From the NCBI RefSeq assembly GCF_014191605.1, contig NZ_JACHWU010000002.1:806001-870000 (forward strand): a stretch of DNA of 64,000 nt. The letters are read 5' to 3'. Source of the DNA: Prauserella isguenensis. Lineage in GTDB: Bacteria > Actinomycetota > Actinomycetes > Mycobacteriales > Pseudonocardiaceae. Below, piece by piece: positions 16,859 through 26,106 of the stretch. A program made the translations under genes and the position numbers. Positions within the stretch are counted from its first letter, which is position 1. Every line of letters starts with the position of its first letter. The notes under the pieces are model-generated. The model worked only from the letters and a program-made list of their open reading frames with translations. It did no database searches and was not told the origin of the DNA.

Positions 16859-17794
16859 ATGTCCGACACTCCGGCGGAGGCGCCCGACGAGGCCGCCCGG
16901 TTCACCGAAGCACGCACCCACCTCATCGGCGTGGGATACCGGCTGACCGGCTCACTCGCCGACGCCGAGGACGCCGTGCAGGACGCGTGGCTGCGGCTGA
17001 CCTCCCTCGACGAGGAACGGCGCGCGGAGATCCGCGACCTGACGGCGTGGCTGACGACCGTCGTCGCCCGGCTGTGCCTCGACCGCCTCCGGTCCGCGGT
17101 CTCCCGCCGCGAACGCTACGTGGGCCCGTGGCTTCCCGAACCGGTCGTCACCGCCACCGACGGCAGGCCCGATCCGCTCGACGCCGTCGTGGCCGACGAC
17201 GGCGCCCGAATGGCCGCGATGGTCGTGCTCGACACACTGCCGCCCGAGCAACGGGTGGCGTTCGTGCTGCACGACGCGTTCGGCGTACCGTTCGCCGAGA
17301 TCGCCGGGATCCTCGGCTGCGGCTCCGACGCCGCCCGGCAGTACGCCTCCCGGGGCAGGCGCGCGGCGCGCGAGGCGGATGCACCTGCCCGCGCGGGCGA
17401 CGAACAACGACGGGTCGTCGAGGAGTTGCTGGCCGCCATGGCGACCGGCGACGTCGGGGCGGTCGCCCGGGTGCTGCACCCCGACGTGGTGCTCATCGGG
17501 GACTCCGACGGCAAGGCCCGCACCGCGCGGCGCGTCATGTCCGGTGCCGACCGGATCGCCCGGTTCTTCGCGGGCCTGCTCACCGTCTACCGGCCGGGGG
17601 CCTTCGCGGCCGCCCGGCCGGTGCTGGTCAACGGCGACCTCGGCATGCACCTGCCGCCCTCCCCGGGCGGCGACGGTTACCGCGACCTCGACGCCCACGT
17701 GCAGACCGTCGCCGTCTCCGGCGGCCGGGTCGTGGCGATCTACGACCAGGCCAACCCGGACAAGCTCACGCGCCTGCCGTTCCCTCCGGCCTGA
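16859..17794 (+). CDS. ECF sigma factor, SigJ-like (ECF41-type) with C-terminal SnoaL-like domain
   Basis: A 311-residue sigma factor. Region 2 is at about residues 15-80 (DAEDAVQDAWLRL). Region 4 is at about 118-165 (LPPEQRVAFVLHDAFGVPFAEIAGILG). A C-terminal NTF2/SnoaL-like domain follows from ~180 onward (VVEELLAAMATGDVGAVARVLHPDVVL), which in ECF41-type factors replaces a separate anti-sigma factor and tunes activity. The convergent neighbour is an AhpD-like protein, the usual ECF41 partner and target, overlapping it by 29 bases at the 3' ends. Confidence 0.92.
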   Translation: MSDTPAEAPDEAARFTEARTHLIGVGYRLTGSLADAEDAVQDAWLRLTSLDEERRAEIRDLTAWLTTVVARLCLDRLRSAVSRRERYVGPWLPEPVVTATDGRPDPLDAVVADDGARMAAMVVLDTLPPEQRVAFVLHDAFGVPFAEIAGILGCGSDAARQYASRGRRAAREADAPARAGDEQRRVVEELLAAMATGDVGAVARVLHPDVVLIGDSDGKARTARRVMSGADRIARFFAGLLTVYRPGAFAAARPVLVNGDLGMHLPPSPGGDGYRDLDAHVQTVAVSGGRVVAIYDQANPDKLTRLPFPPA

Positions 17795-18362
17795 CCTCGC
17801 CGAGTTCTACCCGGCAGGCGTCGCCGGAGGTGAACCCCTGGTCGACGATCCCGAGCGCGGCGTTCGACCGACCGCGCATGTTCTCCAGGCCGATCTGCAG
17901 CGACAGTTCGACCACGCCCGCCCGGCCGAACTCGCGTTCCAGCTCGGCGACCTGCTCGTCGGTCACCGCGATCGGGGTGTCGGTCATCGCGTCGGCGTAG
18001 GCCAGGGCCAGCCGTTCGGGCCGCGTGTACAGCGGCGACTCGGCGTAGTCGTCGATGGCTTTCAGCCGGTCGATGTCGAGCCCGTCGTGCTGCTGCAGCA
18101 TCGTGCCGAAGTCGATGCACCACGAGCAGCCCAGCCGCACGGCGACCCGGTAGACGGCGAGTTCGCGCACACTGGTCGGCAACACGGTGGAAGCGCGTTC
18201 GGCGAGCACCTCGAACACGCCGTAGGCACGCATCAGTTTCGGGTGATGGGCGGTGACGGCGAACGGTTCCGGCACGGCGCCGTACCGGCGTGCGACGACG
18301 CGGTACAGCACGCGGGTGACCGGACCCGCCTGGTCGGCGGTGACGACGGGAATGCGCGGCAT
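17766..18362 (-). CDS. Carboxymuconolactone decarboxylase / AhpD-family protein
   Basis: A 198-residue all-helical protein with a CxxC redox motif in VRLGCSWCIDFG, followed by LQQHDGL. This gives the AhpD-like active-site cysteine pair. Such proteins next to ECF41 sigma factors are thought to be peroxidase or redox-stress enzymes controlled by that factor. The start at 18362 has a strong ribosome site (GAGGAGG). The 3' end runs 29 bases into the sigma factor gene on the opposite strand. Confidence 0.88.
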   Translation of the reverse strand: MPRIPVVTADQAGPVTRVLYRVVARRYGAVPEPFAVTAHHPKLMRAYGVFEVLAERASTVLPTSVRELAVYRVAVRLGCSWCIDFGTMLQQHDGLDIDRLKAIDDYAESPLYTRPERLALAYADAMTDTPIAVTDEQVAELEREFGRAGVVELSLQIGLENMRGRSNAALGIVDQGFTSGDACRVELGEVRPEGTAGA

Positions 18363-18452
18363 GACGAATCCTCCTCGGAGTGCGATCGGTTCTCACCCGG
18401 AGGACGAGACCGCGCGCGGCGGTGTGACAGGACCCGCTTCCCGCTCCGCGGG

Positions 18453-20231
18453 TCAGGCGGACGTCAGTGACCGCACGTCCCAGATCCACATGTCGCCGCG
18501 GAGCCGTCCGGGGGTGCCGATCAGCCCCTCGACCGTGGTGCGCAGCGCCTCCACGTCGGGGTGGCCGGTGTTGAGCACGACGAGGTCGGTCCGCCACTGC
18601 CGCAGGTCGGCCACGGCCTGGCTGCGCTCGGCCCGCCCGACACCGACGGGGCGGCCCGTCTCGTCCACTTCGTCGAGGATCGACGACAGCAGCGTGCGCT
18701 GCGCCCCGTAGATGCCGGAACGGTCGTCGCCGGGGCCGACGAAGTAGCCCTCCGCGAGGGGGAAGCCCAGTCCTTGGCTGACCTGCCAATGCAGCGGGTC
18801 GGCGTAGCCGGTGTCGGGCAGCGGCACGACAGCCACGGATCGGCCCTCCCGCACGTGGTCGGCCCACTGGCCGGATGCGAGGAACTCGGGCACCGGATCG
18901 CGCTCACCCGTGGGCAGCTCGGTGGGCATGATCGGCACAAGGGCGACCAGCAGCGCGCCGAACCAGCCCACCCGCGCGAGGTAGGCCCATTCCCGCAGCC
19001 ACGGCAGGCGCAGCACACGGTCGGTGGCCAGCGCGAGCAGGATCCCGCCCAGTGGTGCGCACGCCATCGCCAGCCGGGATTCCAGCACGGACGACACGAG
19101 CGGGGCGTCGACGAGAAGCATCCACGGGCCGGGAACCGACGTCGCCACACCGTTCACGACGAGCAGGACGCCCATCGACAGCCACGCCATCACCAGCATC
19201 GACACGGCGACGGCGCGCGCGGCCGCGACCCGCCACAGCGCGACCGTCACCGCCAGCAGCACCAGCACGAGTGGCCAGCCGAAGAACGCGTTCTCCTCGG
19301 TGCGGTTGAGCGACAGGTCCGCGGCGGAGGAGTCGCTGCCGGCCAGCGACGCCGTCGCGTACCCGGTGAACGCGGCGAGGTCGTTGCCCTGGAAGCCGTG
19401 CTCGATGCCCGTGTAGCTCTGCGGGCCCGCGAACTGCCACCACAGCGGTACCGCGACGAGCACGCCCGCGACGAGCGCTCCGACGCCGATGCCGGTGCCG
19501 AGCGGGCGCACCATGGGGCCGATCTCCGCCGGCCGCGACAGGGCGTACACGAGGGCGAACACCGTCAGCGCCAGCGCCGCGATCAGCAGCGGCTCCTCCC
19601 CCAGCAGCACCTGGTACGCCGCCAGCAGGCCGAGGATCACGCCGTTCACCACCGGCCGTTCACCCCGGGCCAGCAGGAGCAGGCGGTGCACCAGCAGCGG
19701 CACCAGCAGCAGTACGACGAAGTTGGGATGCGCGTTGGCGTGCGAGATGATCGGCGGGGCGAACCCCGCGAGTGCCGCACCGATCGCTGCGGCGCCACGG
19801 GAGGCGACGACATGCCGCGACAACAGCCAGTACCAGGCCACAGCCGTCCCCGCGAGCCCGCCGGTGAGCGTCAGCGCCCACGTCACGGTCGGTCCGAACA
19901 GGACGGTCACGGGAGTCAGCGGGATGCCCACTCCGAGCATCACCGTGTTGGCCATGAGATTGACGCCGAGCGGATGGTTCTGCAGGTCGGTGTGCAGCGG
20001 ATTCGACAGCGTGAGCACGTTCTTCGCGGTGACGGCGAAGAACCACTCCCACATGTTCTGGTCCTGGCCGCTGTCGAGCAGGTAGCCGGAGTCGAGGTTC
20101 TGCCACAGGCCGCGGTAGATCAACAGCGCCGCGGCGAGACAGCCCAGCACGACGAGGACGTCGGCGATCCGGCCGCGGGCACGCGTGTCGAGCCGCACCC
20201 CGGCAGGGGCGGCGGAGGACGCGCGTGTCAC
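18453..20231 (-). CDS. Polytopic GT-C-like membrane protein (putative glycosyltransferase)
   Basis: A 592-residue integral membrane protein with roughly ten to eleven hydrophobic helices and a soluble C-terminal domain (about 440-592). The first outer loop after helix 1 carries DSGQDQNMWEWFF and PLHTDLQNHPLGVNLMANT. That acidic loop and a conserved Asn/Pro-rich stretch are seen in actinobacterial GT-C lipid-linked sugar transferases. The sugar donor and acceptor are unknown. The start overlaps the serpin stop by four bases (ATGA), an unexpected pairing. The enzyme class is inferred; an uncharacterised membrane protein is the alternative. Confidence 0.7.
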   Translation of the reverse strand: MTRASSAAPAGVRLDTRARGRIADVLVVLGCLAAALLIYRGLWQNLDSGYLLDSGQDQNMWEWFFAVTAKNVLTLSNPLHTDLQNHPLGVNLMANTVMLGVGIPLTPVTVLFGPTVTWALTLTGGLAGTAVAWYWLLSRHVVASRGAAAIGAALAGFAPPIISHANAHPNFVVLLLVPLLVHRLLLLARGERPVVNGVILGLLAAYQVLLGEEPLLIAALALTVFALVYALSRPAEIGPMVRPLGTGIGVGALVAGVLVAVPLWWQFAGPQSYTGIEHGFQGNDLAAFTGYATASLAGSDSSAADLSLNRTEENAFFGWPLVLVLLAVTVALWRVAAARAVAVSMLVMAWLSMGVLLVVNGVATSVPGPWMLLVDAPLVSSVLESRLAMACAPLGGILLALATDRVLRLPWLREWAYLARVGWFGALLVALVPIMPTELPTGERDPVPEFLASGQWADHVREGRSVAVVPLPDTGYADPLHWQVSQGLGFPLAEGYFVGPGDDRSGIYGAQRTLLSSILDEVDETGRPVGVGRAERSQAVADLRQWRTDLVVLNTGHPDVEALRTTVEGLIGTPGRLRGDMWIWDVRSLTSA

Positions 20232-21355
20232 GGCGTGACCACCCGCGCGGCGAAGTAGACGGCGCCCGTCGCGGCGTGACGCACCAGCAGCAGGAAGGGC
20301 CGGTTGACGTCGACCACGACGGGGTCACCGGTGGGCATCGCCACGAGGCGCATCGTGGCGGCCGTCGCCGCGGCACCCTCCAGGCCGTGCTCGTCGAGCC
20401 GCAGCACCGCCTGGTGCAGCACGTCGGACACGTGCAACCGCGCATCGCCGGAGAGGCCGCCGAAATCGGCCTGCGGGGTGAACATCCGCCGCACCCCCAG
20501 GCCGCGCAGCGCATCGCCCAATGGCACCGGCACGTCGAGCGACACCCGCGGCATCGTCAGCCGCACCTGCTCCGGGGCCAGCGACGCGAGCAGCTCCGCC
20601 AGCGCCGCGGCGTCCAGGGTCGCCTCCGCGTCGGCGAGCCTGCGGTCCGGCAGCAGGACGACCGCTTCGACCCCGCCGACCGCCGGCACCGCGACCGCCC
20701 GCCAGCCCGACGCCTCGCCGTAGCGCAGCCGCGCCGTCTGCCGCATCATCGGCACCGGCAGCGGGCCGTCCGGACCGTGGAAGTCGCCGTCGGCCGTCGC
20801 CTCCGCCGGGAACGGGTGGCGCCAGGCGCTGCGCAGATAGAGCGCGTTGACCAGGGCGGCGACCGTGTCCGGTCCGACCGCGCCCGGCGGCAGCAACTCG
20901 GGGATCAGGTTCCGGGTCGTGGCCGCCACGTCGGCGTTGATCTCGGTCCGGGCCGCCTCGGGGTCGTCAACGAACGGCGCCGCGGCGACACGTCCCGACG
21001 CCCGGCGTTCGAGGTCGGCGGCGTAGCCGTCGTCGACGGCCAGCCCGTCCCACGCCCACAACGTGTTCGACACCGCGAGAACCGGTTCGTCCTGCCCGGC
21101 GCGGGTGTCCAGTGCCGCGGAGGCCTCCAGCAGCCGGCGCTGTTCGGCGAGCGTCGACTCCGGCCCGGCCAGCACTGCAGCGATCTCGTCGGCGGTCTCA
21201 CCGCGCGCGCCGTCGGCCACAAGGCCGAGCGCACCCGCCGCCGAGTATGGGGACACGCAGGCGTCGTCGGTTCCGGCGCCGGACGCGGTCGCACGATGCA
21301 CGGCGAGCACGAACGTCAGATGTGCAGTTTCCGCCGGGTCCGTCGTGACCTGCAT
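20228..21355 (-). CDS. Serpin family protein (inhibitor family I4)
   Basis: A 375-residue serpin of near full-domain length with no signal peptide. The shutter segment is VSPYSAAGALGLVADGARGET (residues 35-55, approximately). VNALYLRSAW is at ~169-178. The reactive-centre loop lies at about 322-342, and its hinge EGAAATAAT matches the small-residue rule for inhibitory serpins. VNRPFLLLVRH (350-360) is the C-terminal breach strand. The scissile bond cannot be fixed; Leu/Val/Met at 337-340 are candidates. It would trap a serine or cysteine protease, probably in the cytoplasm. It heads a two-gene operon with the membrane protein downstream. Confidence 0.9.
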   Translation of the reverse strand: MQVTTDPAETAHLTFVLAVHRATASGAGTDDACVSPYSAAGALGLVADGARGETADEIAAVLAGPESTLAEQRRLLEASAALDTRAGQDEPVLAVSNTLWAWDGLAVDDGYAADLERRASGRVAAAPFVDDPEAARTEINADVAATTRNLIPELLPPGAVGPDTVAALVNALYLRSAWRHPFPAEATADGDFHGPDGPLPVPMMRQTARLRYGEASGWRAVAVPAVGGVEAVVLLPDRRLADAEATLDAAALAELLASLAPEQVRLTMPRVSLDVPVPLGDALRGLGVRRMFTPQADFGGLSGDARLHVSDVLHQAVLRLDEHGLEGAAATAATMRLVAMPTGDPVVVDVNRPFLLLVRHAATGAVYFAARVVTP

Positions 21356-21383
21356 TCCGTGACCGTATCGTCATCCGGGGCGG

Positions 21384-22826
21384 TTACGCGTGCCGGCCCG
21401 TGTGCCAGGCGTGCCACGCGTGCGCCTGGGCGTCGGTCAGGGTCGCCACCTGGTCGATCACCGCACGCAGTCGCTCCGCGTCCCCCGCGGCGTCCGACCA
21501 GGCCTGCCGGAACACGGGTTCGAGCGCCTCCGGGGACCGCGCGAGCAGCACCTCGATCAGCTCGGCGAGCAGCTGTCGCTGACCCTCCTGCAGCGCCAGC
21601 CTGCGCCGGTCGCTCATGACGTAGCGCAGCGCCATCGCCTTCAGCAGCGCCACTTCCGCTGCTACCCGGGCGGGCACCCGCAGGTCGGCCTCGTAGCGGC
21701 GCACCGGGCCGTCGCCGTACTCGGCTTGCGTGGCGGTCACGGCCGCGGACGCGAACCGCCCGACGAGCTCGCTGGTGAGCCGTTTCAGCGCGACCTGCGC
21801 CCCGAGGGTCGAGTCGTAGCCGCGCGCGGCGAGCTCGGCCACGACCGGCAGGGTGAGCAGCTCGGCCGCCGCGTCCTCGACGGCCGACACGGGCTCGGCC
21901 GTGAAGTGCTTCGCCGCGAGTGCCGCGACGGCGACGCGTTCGTCCGGGTCGGCGAGCACCCCGAACGAGACGCGGCCCGCCCTCACCGCGTCCTCGACGT
22001 CGTGCACCGAGTAGGCGACGTCGTCGGCCCAGTCCATGATCTGCGCCTCCAGGCATCGCCGGTCGCCGTGTCCGGCGGTCCCGCCGTCGGTCCGGGTGCT
22101 GTTCGGGTGAGCGACTCCGGGGTGAGCGCCGCCGGGGTGAGCACTGTCGGGGTGAGCGCCGCCGGGGTGAGCACTGCCGCGGTGGGCACTGTCGGGGTGG
22201 GCACCGTCCACATCGGAGTCGCCGCCCCTGAGCCAGGTGAACACCGCCAGGTCGTCGGCGTAGACGCCGAACTTGGCCGTGCCGGGGCGCCGCGGCCACG
22301 GGTACTTGGTCGCCGCGTCGAGGCTGGCGCGCGTGAGGTTGAGCCCGCCGGTGATCTCGGCGGGCTCCGGGTCGCCGAACGGCCCCGTTCCCAGGATCTT
22401 CGGTTCGAGCCGGGTGAGGATGCGCAGCGTCTGGGCGTTGCCTTCGAACCCGCCGCACGGCTGCGCGGCGTCGTCGAGGGCGTGCTCGCCGTTGTGACCG
22501 AACGGCGGGTGGCCGATGTCGTGGGCCAGCCCCGCGGTGTCGACGATGTCGGGATCCGCGCCCAGATCCTCGGCGATGCCCCTGCCGATCTGCGCGACTT
22601 CGAGCGAGTGGGTCAGCCGCGTCCGCGGCACACCGCTGACCTCGGCTCCCTCCCCCGGCCCGACGACCTGGGTCTTGCCCGCCAGCCGCCGCAGCGCCGC
22701 CGAGTGCAGCACGCGGGCCCGGTCACGAGCGAACGGGGAGCGCGTGTCCGGCCGCGCGCCGCTCAGCGCACCGCCCTTGGCCGGTTCGGGATGCAACCGC
22801 GCGCGATCCTGCTCCGTGTACGACAC
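21384..22826 (-). CDS. dgt: Deoxyguanosinetriphosphate triphosphohydrolase-like protein
   Basis: A 480-residue HD-domain dNTPase. It shows RTRLTHSLEVAQIGRGIA and HDIGHPPFGHNGE, giving the His and His-Asp metal ligands, then the dGTPase C-terminal region. It hydrolyses dNTPs to nucleoside plus triphosphate and so affects dNTP pools. The GTG at 22826 (VSYTEQDRARLHPEP) is the family start. Residues 206-241 are an insertion of seven five-residue repeats of the AHPDS/AHPGG type, encoded by a 15-bp minisatellite. The ring-forming core lies on both sides, so the insert is probably a surface loop. This position in the actinobacterial dnaG/dgt region is conserved. Confidence 0.95.
   Translation of the reverse strand: MSYTEQDRARLHPEPAKGGALSGARPDTRSPFARDRARVLHSAALRRLAGKTQVVGPGEGAEVSGVPRTRLTHSLEVAQIGRGIAEDLGADPDIVDTAGLAHDIGHPPFGHNGEHALDDAAQPCGGFEGNAQTLRILTRLEPKILGTGPFGDPEPAEITGGLNLTRASLDAATKYPWPRRPGTAKFGVYADDLAVFTWLRGGDSDVDGAHPDSAHRGSAHPGGAHPDSAHPGGAHPGVAHPNSTRTDGGTAGHGDRRCLEAQIMDWADDVAYSVHDVEDAVRAGRVSFGVLADPDERVAVAALAAKHFTAEPVSAVEDAAAELLTLPVVAELAARGYDSTLGAQVALKRLTSELVGRFASAAVTATQAEYGDGPVRRYEADLRVPARVAAEVALLKAMALRYVMSDRRRLALQEGQRQLLAELIEVLLARSPEALEPVFRQAWSDAAGDAERLRAVIDQVATLTDAQAHAWHAWHTGRHA
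22105..22209. repeat. 15-bp in-frame minisatellite inside dgt (seven units)
   Basis: Units such as GGGTGAGCGCCGCCG and GGGTGAGCACTGTCG repeat seven times head to tail (105 bases). Each unit is five codons, so copy-number change keeps the dgt frame. Two units are identical, and the others differ at three to five bases. Confidence 0.85.
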
Positions 22827-22914
22827 CCGCGTCAGTCTACGAACCCGGCGGGCCCCGTCACGGGGGCTGTGACCCGACAGGCGGTCGCGCACCGGCTCGG
22901 GGCGGGGTCGCCGG

Positions 22915-23526
22915 TCAGGGCGACATGCTCTCCGCTGCGAACAGGTTGTGGTACAGCAGCGCGGCCGTCTCCCGCGCGATGTACCAGGCCTGCGTCTCCC
23001 GTGTCTGCACGATCGGCCCCGAGTGCGTCGGCGAGGTCCACGCCTCCAGGCCCGCGTCCTCGGCCATCGTGCGCGCCCGCAGCGAGTGCCACGGGTCGCT
23101 GACGACCACCGTCGTCGTCCACCCCCGGTCCCGCATCTCCTGCGACACCGCCCGCATCGAGTGCAGGGTGTCCGCGCCCTTCGGCACGACGAGGGTGTGC
23201 GACTCGGGGACGCCGTTCTCGGTCAGCCACTTGGCACCCGATTCGGCCTCGCTGTAGGTATCGCCGTCGGCACGGCCGCCCGTCGTGACGATGCGCGGCG
23301 CGACCCCCTGGTCGTAGAGCTCCTTGGCCTGCCCGAGCCGGTGCGCGAACACCTCCGACGGCCTGCCGTTGTACTGCGCGGCACCGAGCACCACGATCGC
23401 GTCGACGTTCGGCCGTTCGTCGGCCCGAGCCACGTACCAGACCCGCAGTGCCGTACCGCCGACCAGCACGAGCGCCATGATCACGGCACCGGCGACGGCG
23501 CGGCGGATCCACCGCGTCACCCCCAC
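22915..23526 (-). CDS. YdcF/SanA-type DUF218 protein
   Basis: A 203-residue protein. An N-terminal membrane anchor (AVAGAVIMALVLVGGTALRVW) is followed by a DUF218 domain. It shows IVVLGAAQYNGRPSEVFAHRL, IVTTGGRADGDTYSEAESG and VSDPWHSLRARTMAEDAG. Members of this fold (ElyC, SanA, YdcF) act at the cell envelope, possibly on lipid-linked intermediates, and affect envelope integrity. It ends 90 bases from the dgt start and shares its strand with glyS upstream (11-base gap). Confidence 0.88.
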   Translation of the reverse strand: MGVTRWIRRAVAGAVIMALVLVGGTALRVWYVARADERPNVDAIVVLGAAQYNGRPSEVFAHRLGQAKELYDQGVAPRIVTTGGRADGDTYSEAESGAKWLTENGVPESHTLVVPKGADTLHSMRAVSQEMRDRGWTTTVVVSDPWHSLRARTMAEDAGLEAWTSPTHSGPIVQTRETQAWYIARETAALLYHNLFAAESMSP

Positions 23527-23537
23527 GGCAACGCCCC

Positions 23538-24926
23538 TCAGCAGCCGATGAGGCGGGCGGCCAGATAGGACTCCAGCTTGTCGATGGCGATGCGCTCCTG
23601 GTTCATCGTGTCGCGCTCGCGCACCGTCACGGCGTGGTCGTCGAGGGTGTCGAAGTCGACCGTGATGCAGAACGGCGTCCCGATCTCCTCCTGACGCCGG
23701 TAGCGCTTGCCGATGGACTGCGCGTCGTCGAAGTCGACGTTCCAGTGCTTACGCAGCGTCGCGGCGATGTCCTTGGCCTTGGGCGTCAGGTCCGAGTTAC
23801 GCGACAGCGGCAGCACCGCGACCTTGTACGGCGCCAGTCGCGGGTCGATCTTCAGCACGGTGCGCTTGTCGACACCGCCCTTGGCGTTCGGCACCTCGTC
23901 CTCGGTGTAGGCGTCGAGCAGGAACGCCATCATCGGACGGCCGACACCCGCCGCGGGCTCGATCACGAACGGGCGGTACCGCTCGCCGCCCGCCTGGTCG
24001 AAGTACGACAGGTCGACCCCCGAGTGGTTCGAGTGCGTCGTGAGGTCGAAGTCAGTGCGGTTGGCGACGCCTTCGAGCTCGCCCCACTCCTGGCCCGCGG
24101 AGAACCGGAACCGGTACTCGACGTCGACGGTCCGCTTCGAGTAGTGGGAGAGCTTCTCCTGCGGGTGTTCGTACAGCCGCAGGTTCTCCTCACGGATGCC
24201 CAGGTCGACGTACCAGGCCTTCCGCTGCTCGATCCAGTACTCGTGCCACGACTCGTCCTCGCCCGGCTCGACGAAGAACTCCATCTCCATCTGCTCGAAC
24301 TCGCGTGTGCGGAAGATGAAGTTGCCCGGCGTGATCTCGTTGCGGAACGACTTGCCGATCTGGCCGATGCCGAACGGCGGCTTCTTCCTGGCCGTGGTCT
24401 GCACGTTGAGGAAGTTCACGAAGATGCCCTGCGCGGTCTCCGGACGCAGGTAGTGCAGCCCTTCCTCGGACTCGACCGGGCCCAGGTGCGTCTTGAGCAT
24501 CATGTTGAACTCGCGCGGCTCGGTGTACCGGCCGCGGTTGCCGCAGTTGGGGCACGGCACGTCGGAGAGATCGTTCTCGTCGATCTCGCCGCCGGTGCGC
24601 TCGGCGTAGTCCTCGGCGAGTTGGTCGGAACGGAACCGGCGGTGACACTCCAGGCATTCGACCAGCGGGTCGTGGAACGCGTTCACGTGCCCCGAGGCCT
24701 CCCAGATCTGGCGCGGGAGGATGACCGACGAGTCGATCCCGACGACGTCCTCACGGCCCTGCACCACGGTCTTCCACCACTGGCGCTTGATGTTGTCCTT
24801 CAGCTCCACGCCGAGCGGTCCGTAGTCCCACGCCGACCGGGTACCGCCGTAGATCTCCCCCGAAGGGAAGACGAAGCCACGACGTTTGCAGAGGTTGACG
24901 ACGGTCTCGATGTTGTTCGCGGGCAC
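23538..24926 (-). CDS. glyS: Glycyl-tRNA synthetase (alpha2 type)
   Basis: A 462-residue class II synthetase. It begins [28 protein letters not shown], the usual actinobacterial N-terminus. Motif 2 is [25 protein letters not shown] (split). A Cys pair (CLEC) and CPNCGNRG mark the zinc-containing insertion. The anticodon-binding domain is C-terminal. The GTG at 24926 has GGAG upstream. A GATAGT -10 at 24943-24948 on the minus strand fits a short leader. It charges tRNA-Gly. It is divergent from the smtB-zur pair, as in mycobacteria. Confidence 0.97.
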   Translation of the reverse strand: MPANNIETVVNLCKRRGFVFPSGEIYGGTRSAWDYGPLGVELKDNIKRQWWKTVVQGREDVVGIDSSVILPRQIWEASGHVNAFHDPLVECLECHRRFRSDQLAEDYAERTGGEIDENDLSDVPCPNCGNRGRYTEPREFNMMLKTHLGPVESEEGLHYLRPETAQGIFVNFLNVQTTARKKPPFGIGQIGKSFRNEITPGNFIFRTREFEQMEMEFFVEPGEDESWHEYWIEQRKAWYVDLGIREENLRLYEHPQEKLSHYSKRTVDVEYRFRFSAGQEWGELEGVANRTDFDLTTHSNHSGVDLSYFDQAGGERYRPFVIEPAAGVGRPMMAFLLDAYTEDEVPNAKGGVDKRTVLKIDPRLAPYKVAVLPLSRNSDLTPKAKDIAATLRKHWNVDFDDAQSIGKRYRRQEEIGTPFCITVDFDTLDDHAVTVRERDTMNQERIAIDKLESYLAARLIGC

Positions 24927-25189
24927 TCCACGCTCCGTGGGAACTATCGCAGTGGTGGTTCGAAATGATGTGAGGCACCAGCCTAGCCTCACGCCGCGGG
25001 CGTCCCGCGAGGGGCGTCCGCGGCGCACCTCGACCGCCGCGCCGGGCGACCCGCAGGTGTCCGCGTGGGCCGGTACGCCCCGGCGGCGCACTAGGATGGA
25101 ACGGCGGACGACAACCGGATCCGACCGCACGAGGAGATCATCAACGGCCGTGTGCCCGCACACGGCGGACGCAGGCTGGAGCATGCGAC

Positions 25190-25621
25190 ATGCCGACGGC
25201 GAGCTCGGACGCGGCGCACGCGGGCCCACCCGGCCCCGAGGAGGCGGGCGGGGACGGCCACGTCGACACCGGCCACGACCCGGCGGTGCACGACCACCCC
25301 GACGGCGCGGTGCCTCCCGCGCCGCCTCCCTCGCAGACCGCGCTGACCGACGCGGGTGAGCTGCTGCGGGCACTGGCCGCGCCGGTGCGCATCGCCATCG
25401 TGCTGCAGCTGCGCGACGGCGACCGGTGCGTGCACGACCTGGTCGATGCGCTGGACGTGGCCCAGCCGCTGATCAGTCAGCACCTGCGGGTACTCAAGGC
25501 CGCCGGCGTTGTACACGGTCAGCGACGCGGCCGTGAGGTCGCCTACCGGCTGGTCGACGATCACCTTGCCCATATCGTGGTTGACGCCGTCGCACACGTG
25601 CAGGAGGAGGCGAAACGATGA
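25190..25621 (+). CDS. smtB: ArsR/SmtB-family zinc-sensing repressor
   Basis: A 143-residue winged-helix repressor. The first ~48 residues are His/Asp/Pro-rich and disordered. The HTH covers about 75-115 ([23 protein letters not shown]). The alpha-5 metal site is visible as Asp123, His125, His136 and Glu139, spaced DxH-x10-HxxE like CzrA/SmtB zinc sensors. The gene overlaps the Fur-family gene by four bases. In M. tuberculosis the same smtB-zur operon next to glyS senses zinc: SmtB is released by excess zinc, and Zur represses zinc uptake. Confidence 0.92.
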   Translation: MPTASSDAAHAGPPGPEEAGGDGHVDTGHDPAVHDHPDGAVPPAPPPSQTALTDAGELLRALAAPVRIAIVLQLRDGDRCVHDLVDALDVAQPLISQHLRVLKAAGVVHGQRRGREVAYRLVDDHLAHIVVDAVAHVQEEAKR

Positions 25622-26103
25622 GCACTTCGACGAGCAGCTCGTCGGCCGACAGCACCTCGGCGGGCTCCACGGGGACCAGGGCGCCCGGCACGCCCAAGGC
25701 TCCCCTGCCGGGCCGGAGGGCGACCCGGCAGCGGGCCGCGGTCGTGGAGTTGCTGGCCGAGGTGGACGATTTCCGGTCGGCGCAGGAGCTGCACGACGAA
25801 CTGCGCAACCGCGGCGAGGGCATCGGGCTCACGACCGTCTACCGCACGCTGCAGTCGCTGAGCGAGGCCGACGAGATCGACGTGCTGCGCACCGACTCCG
25901 GCGAAGCCCTGTACCGGCGCTGCTCGGAGCACCACCACCATCATCTGGTGTGCCGCAGCTGCGGTTACACCGTCGAGGTCGAGGGGCCGGCCGTCGAACG
26001 CTGGGCCGAGTCGATCGCCTCCGGCAACGGGTTCTCCGACATCAGCCACATGATCGAGATCATGGGCACCTGCTCCACCTGCGCCGCACAGCAGGCGAGC
26101 TGA
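25618..26103 (+). CDS. zur: Fur-family zinc uptake regulator Zur
   Basis: A 161-residue Fur-family protein with a Ser/Thr-rich N-terminal leader of ~30 residues. The winged helix covers 32-110 (RATRQRAAVVELLAEVDDFRSAQELHDELR). The regulatory metal region is SEHHHHHLVCRSCGYTVEVEG. Two CxxC pairs (CRSC and CSTC) form the structural zinc site. Synteny with glyS and smtB points to Zur rather than iron-sensing Fur. It ends three bases before the opposing TIGR03943-like gene. Confidence 0.93.
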   Translation: MSTSTSSSSADSTSAGSTGTRAPGTPKAPLPGRRATRQRAAVVELLAEVDDFRSAQELHDELRNRGEGIGLTTVYRTLQSLSEADEIDVLRTDSGEALYRRCSEHHHHHLVCRSCGYTVEVEGPAVERWAESIASGNGFSDISHMIEIMGTCSTCAAQQAS

Positions 26104-26106
26104 CAC

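Noticed and set aside
15181-18000. Plus-strand 939-codon frame opposite dnaG and across sigJ
   Set aside because: DnaG motifs are on the minus strand, and the frame crosses the sigJ-like gene in another phase.
18561-20258. His/Arg/Gln-rich plus-strand frame opposite the GT-C-like gene
   Set aside because: Composition is that of an antisense of a membrane protein; no start signals or motifs.
22105-22209. Possible CRISPR array
   Set aside because: Units are 15 bp, contiguous, lack unique spacers and lie in frame inside dgt.
24927-25189. T-box or other riboswitch upstream of glyS
   Set aside because: The apparent leader is only ~10 bases by the candidate -10, and no T-box sequence or specifier-like stem was seen.
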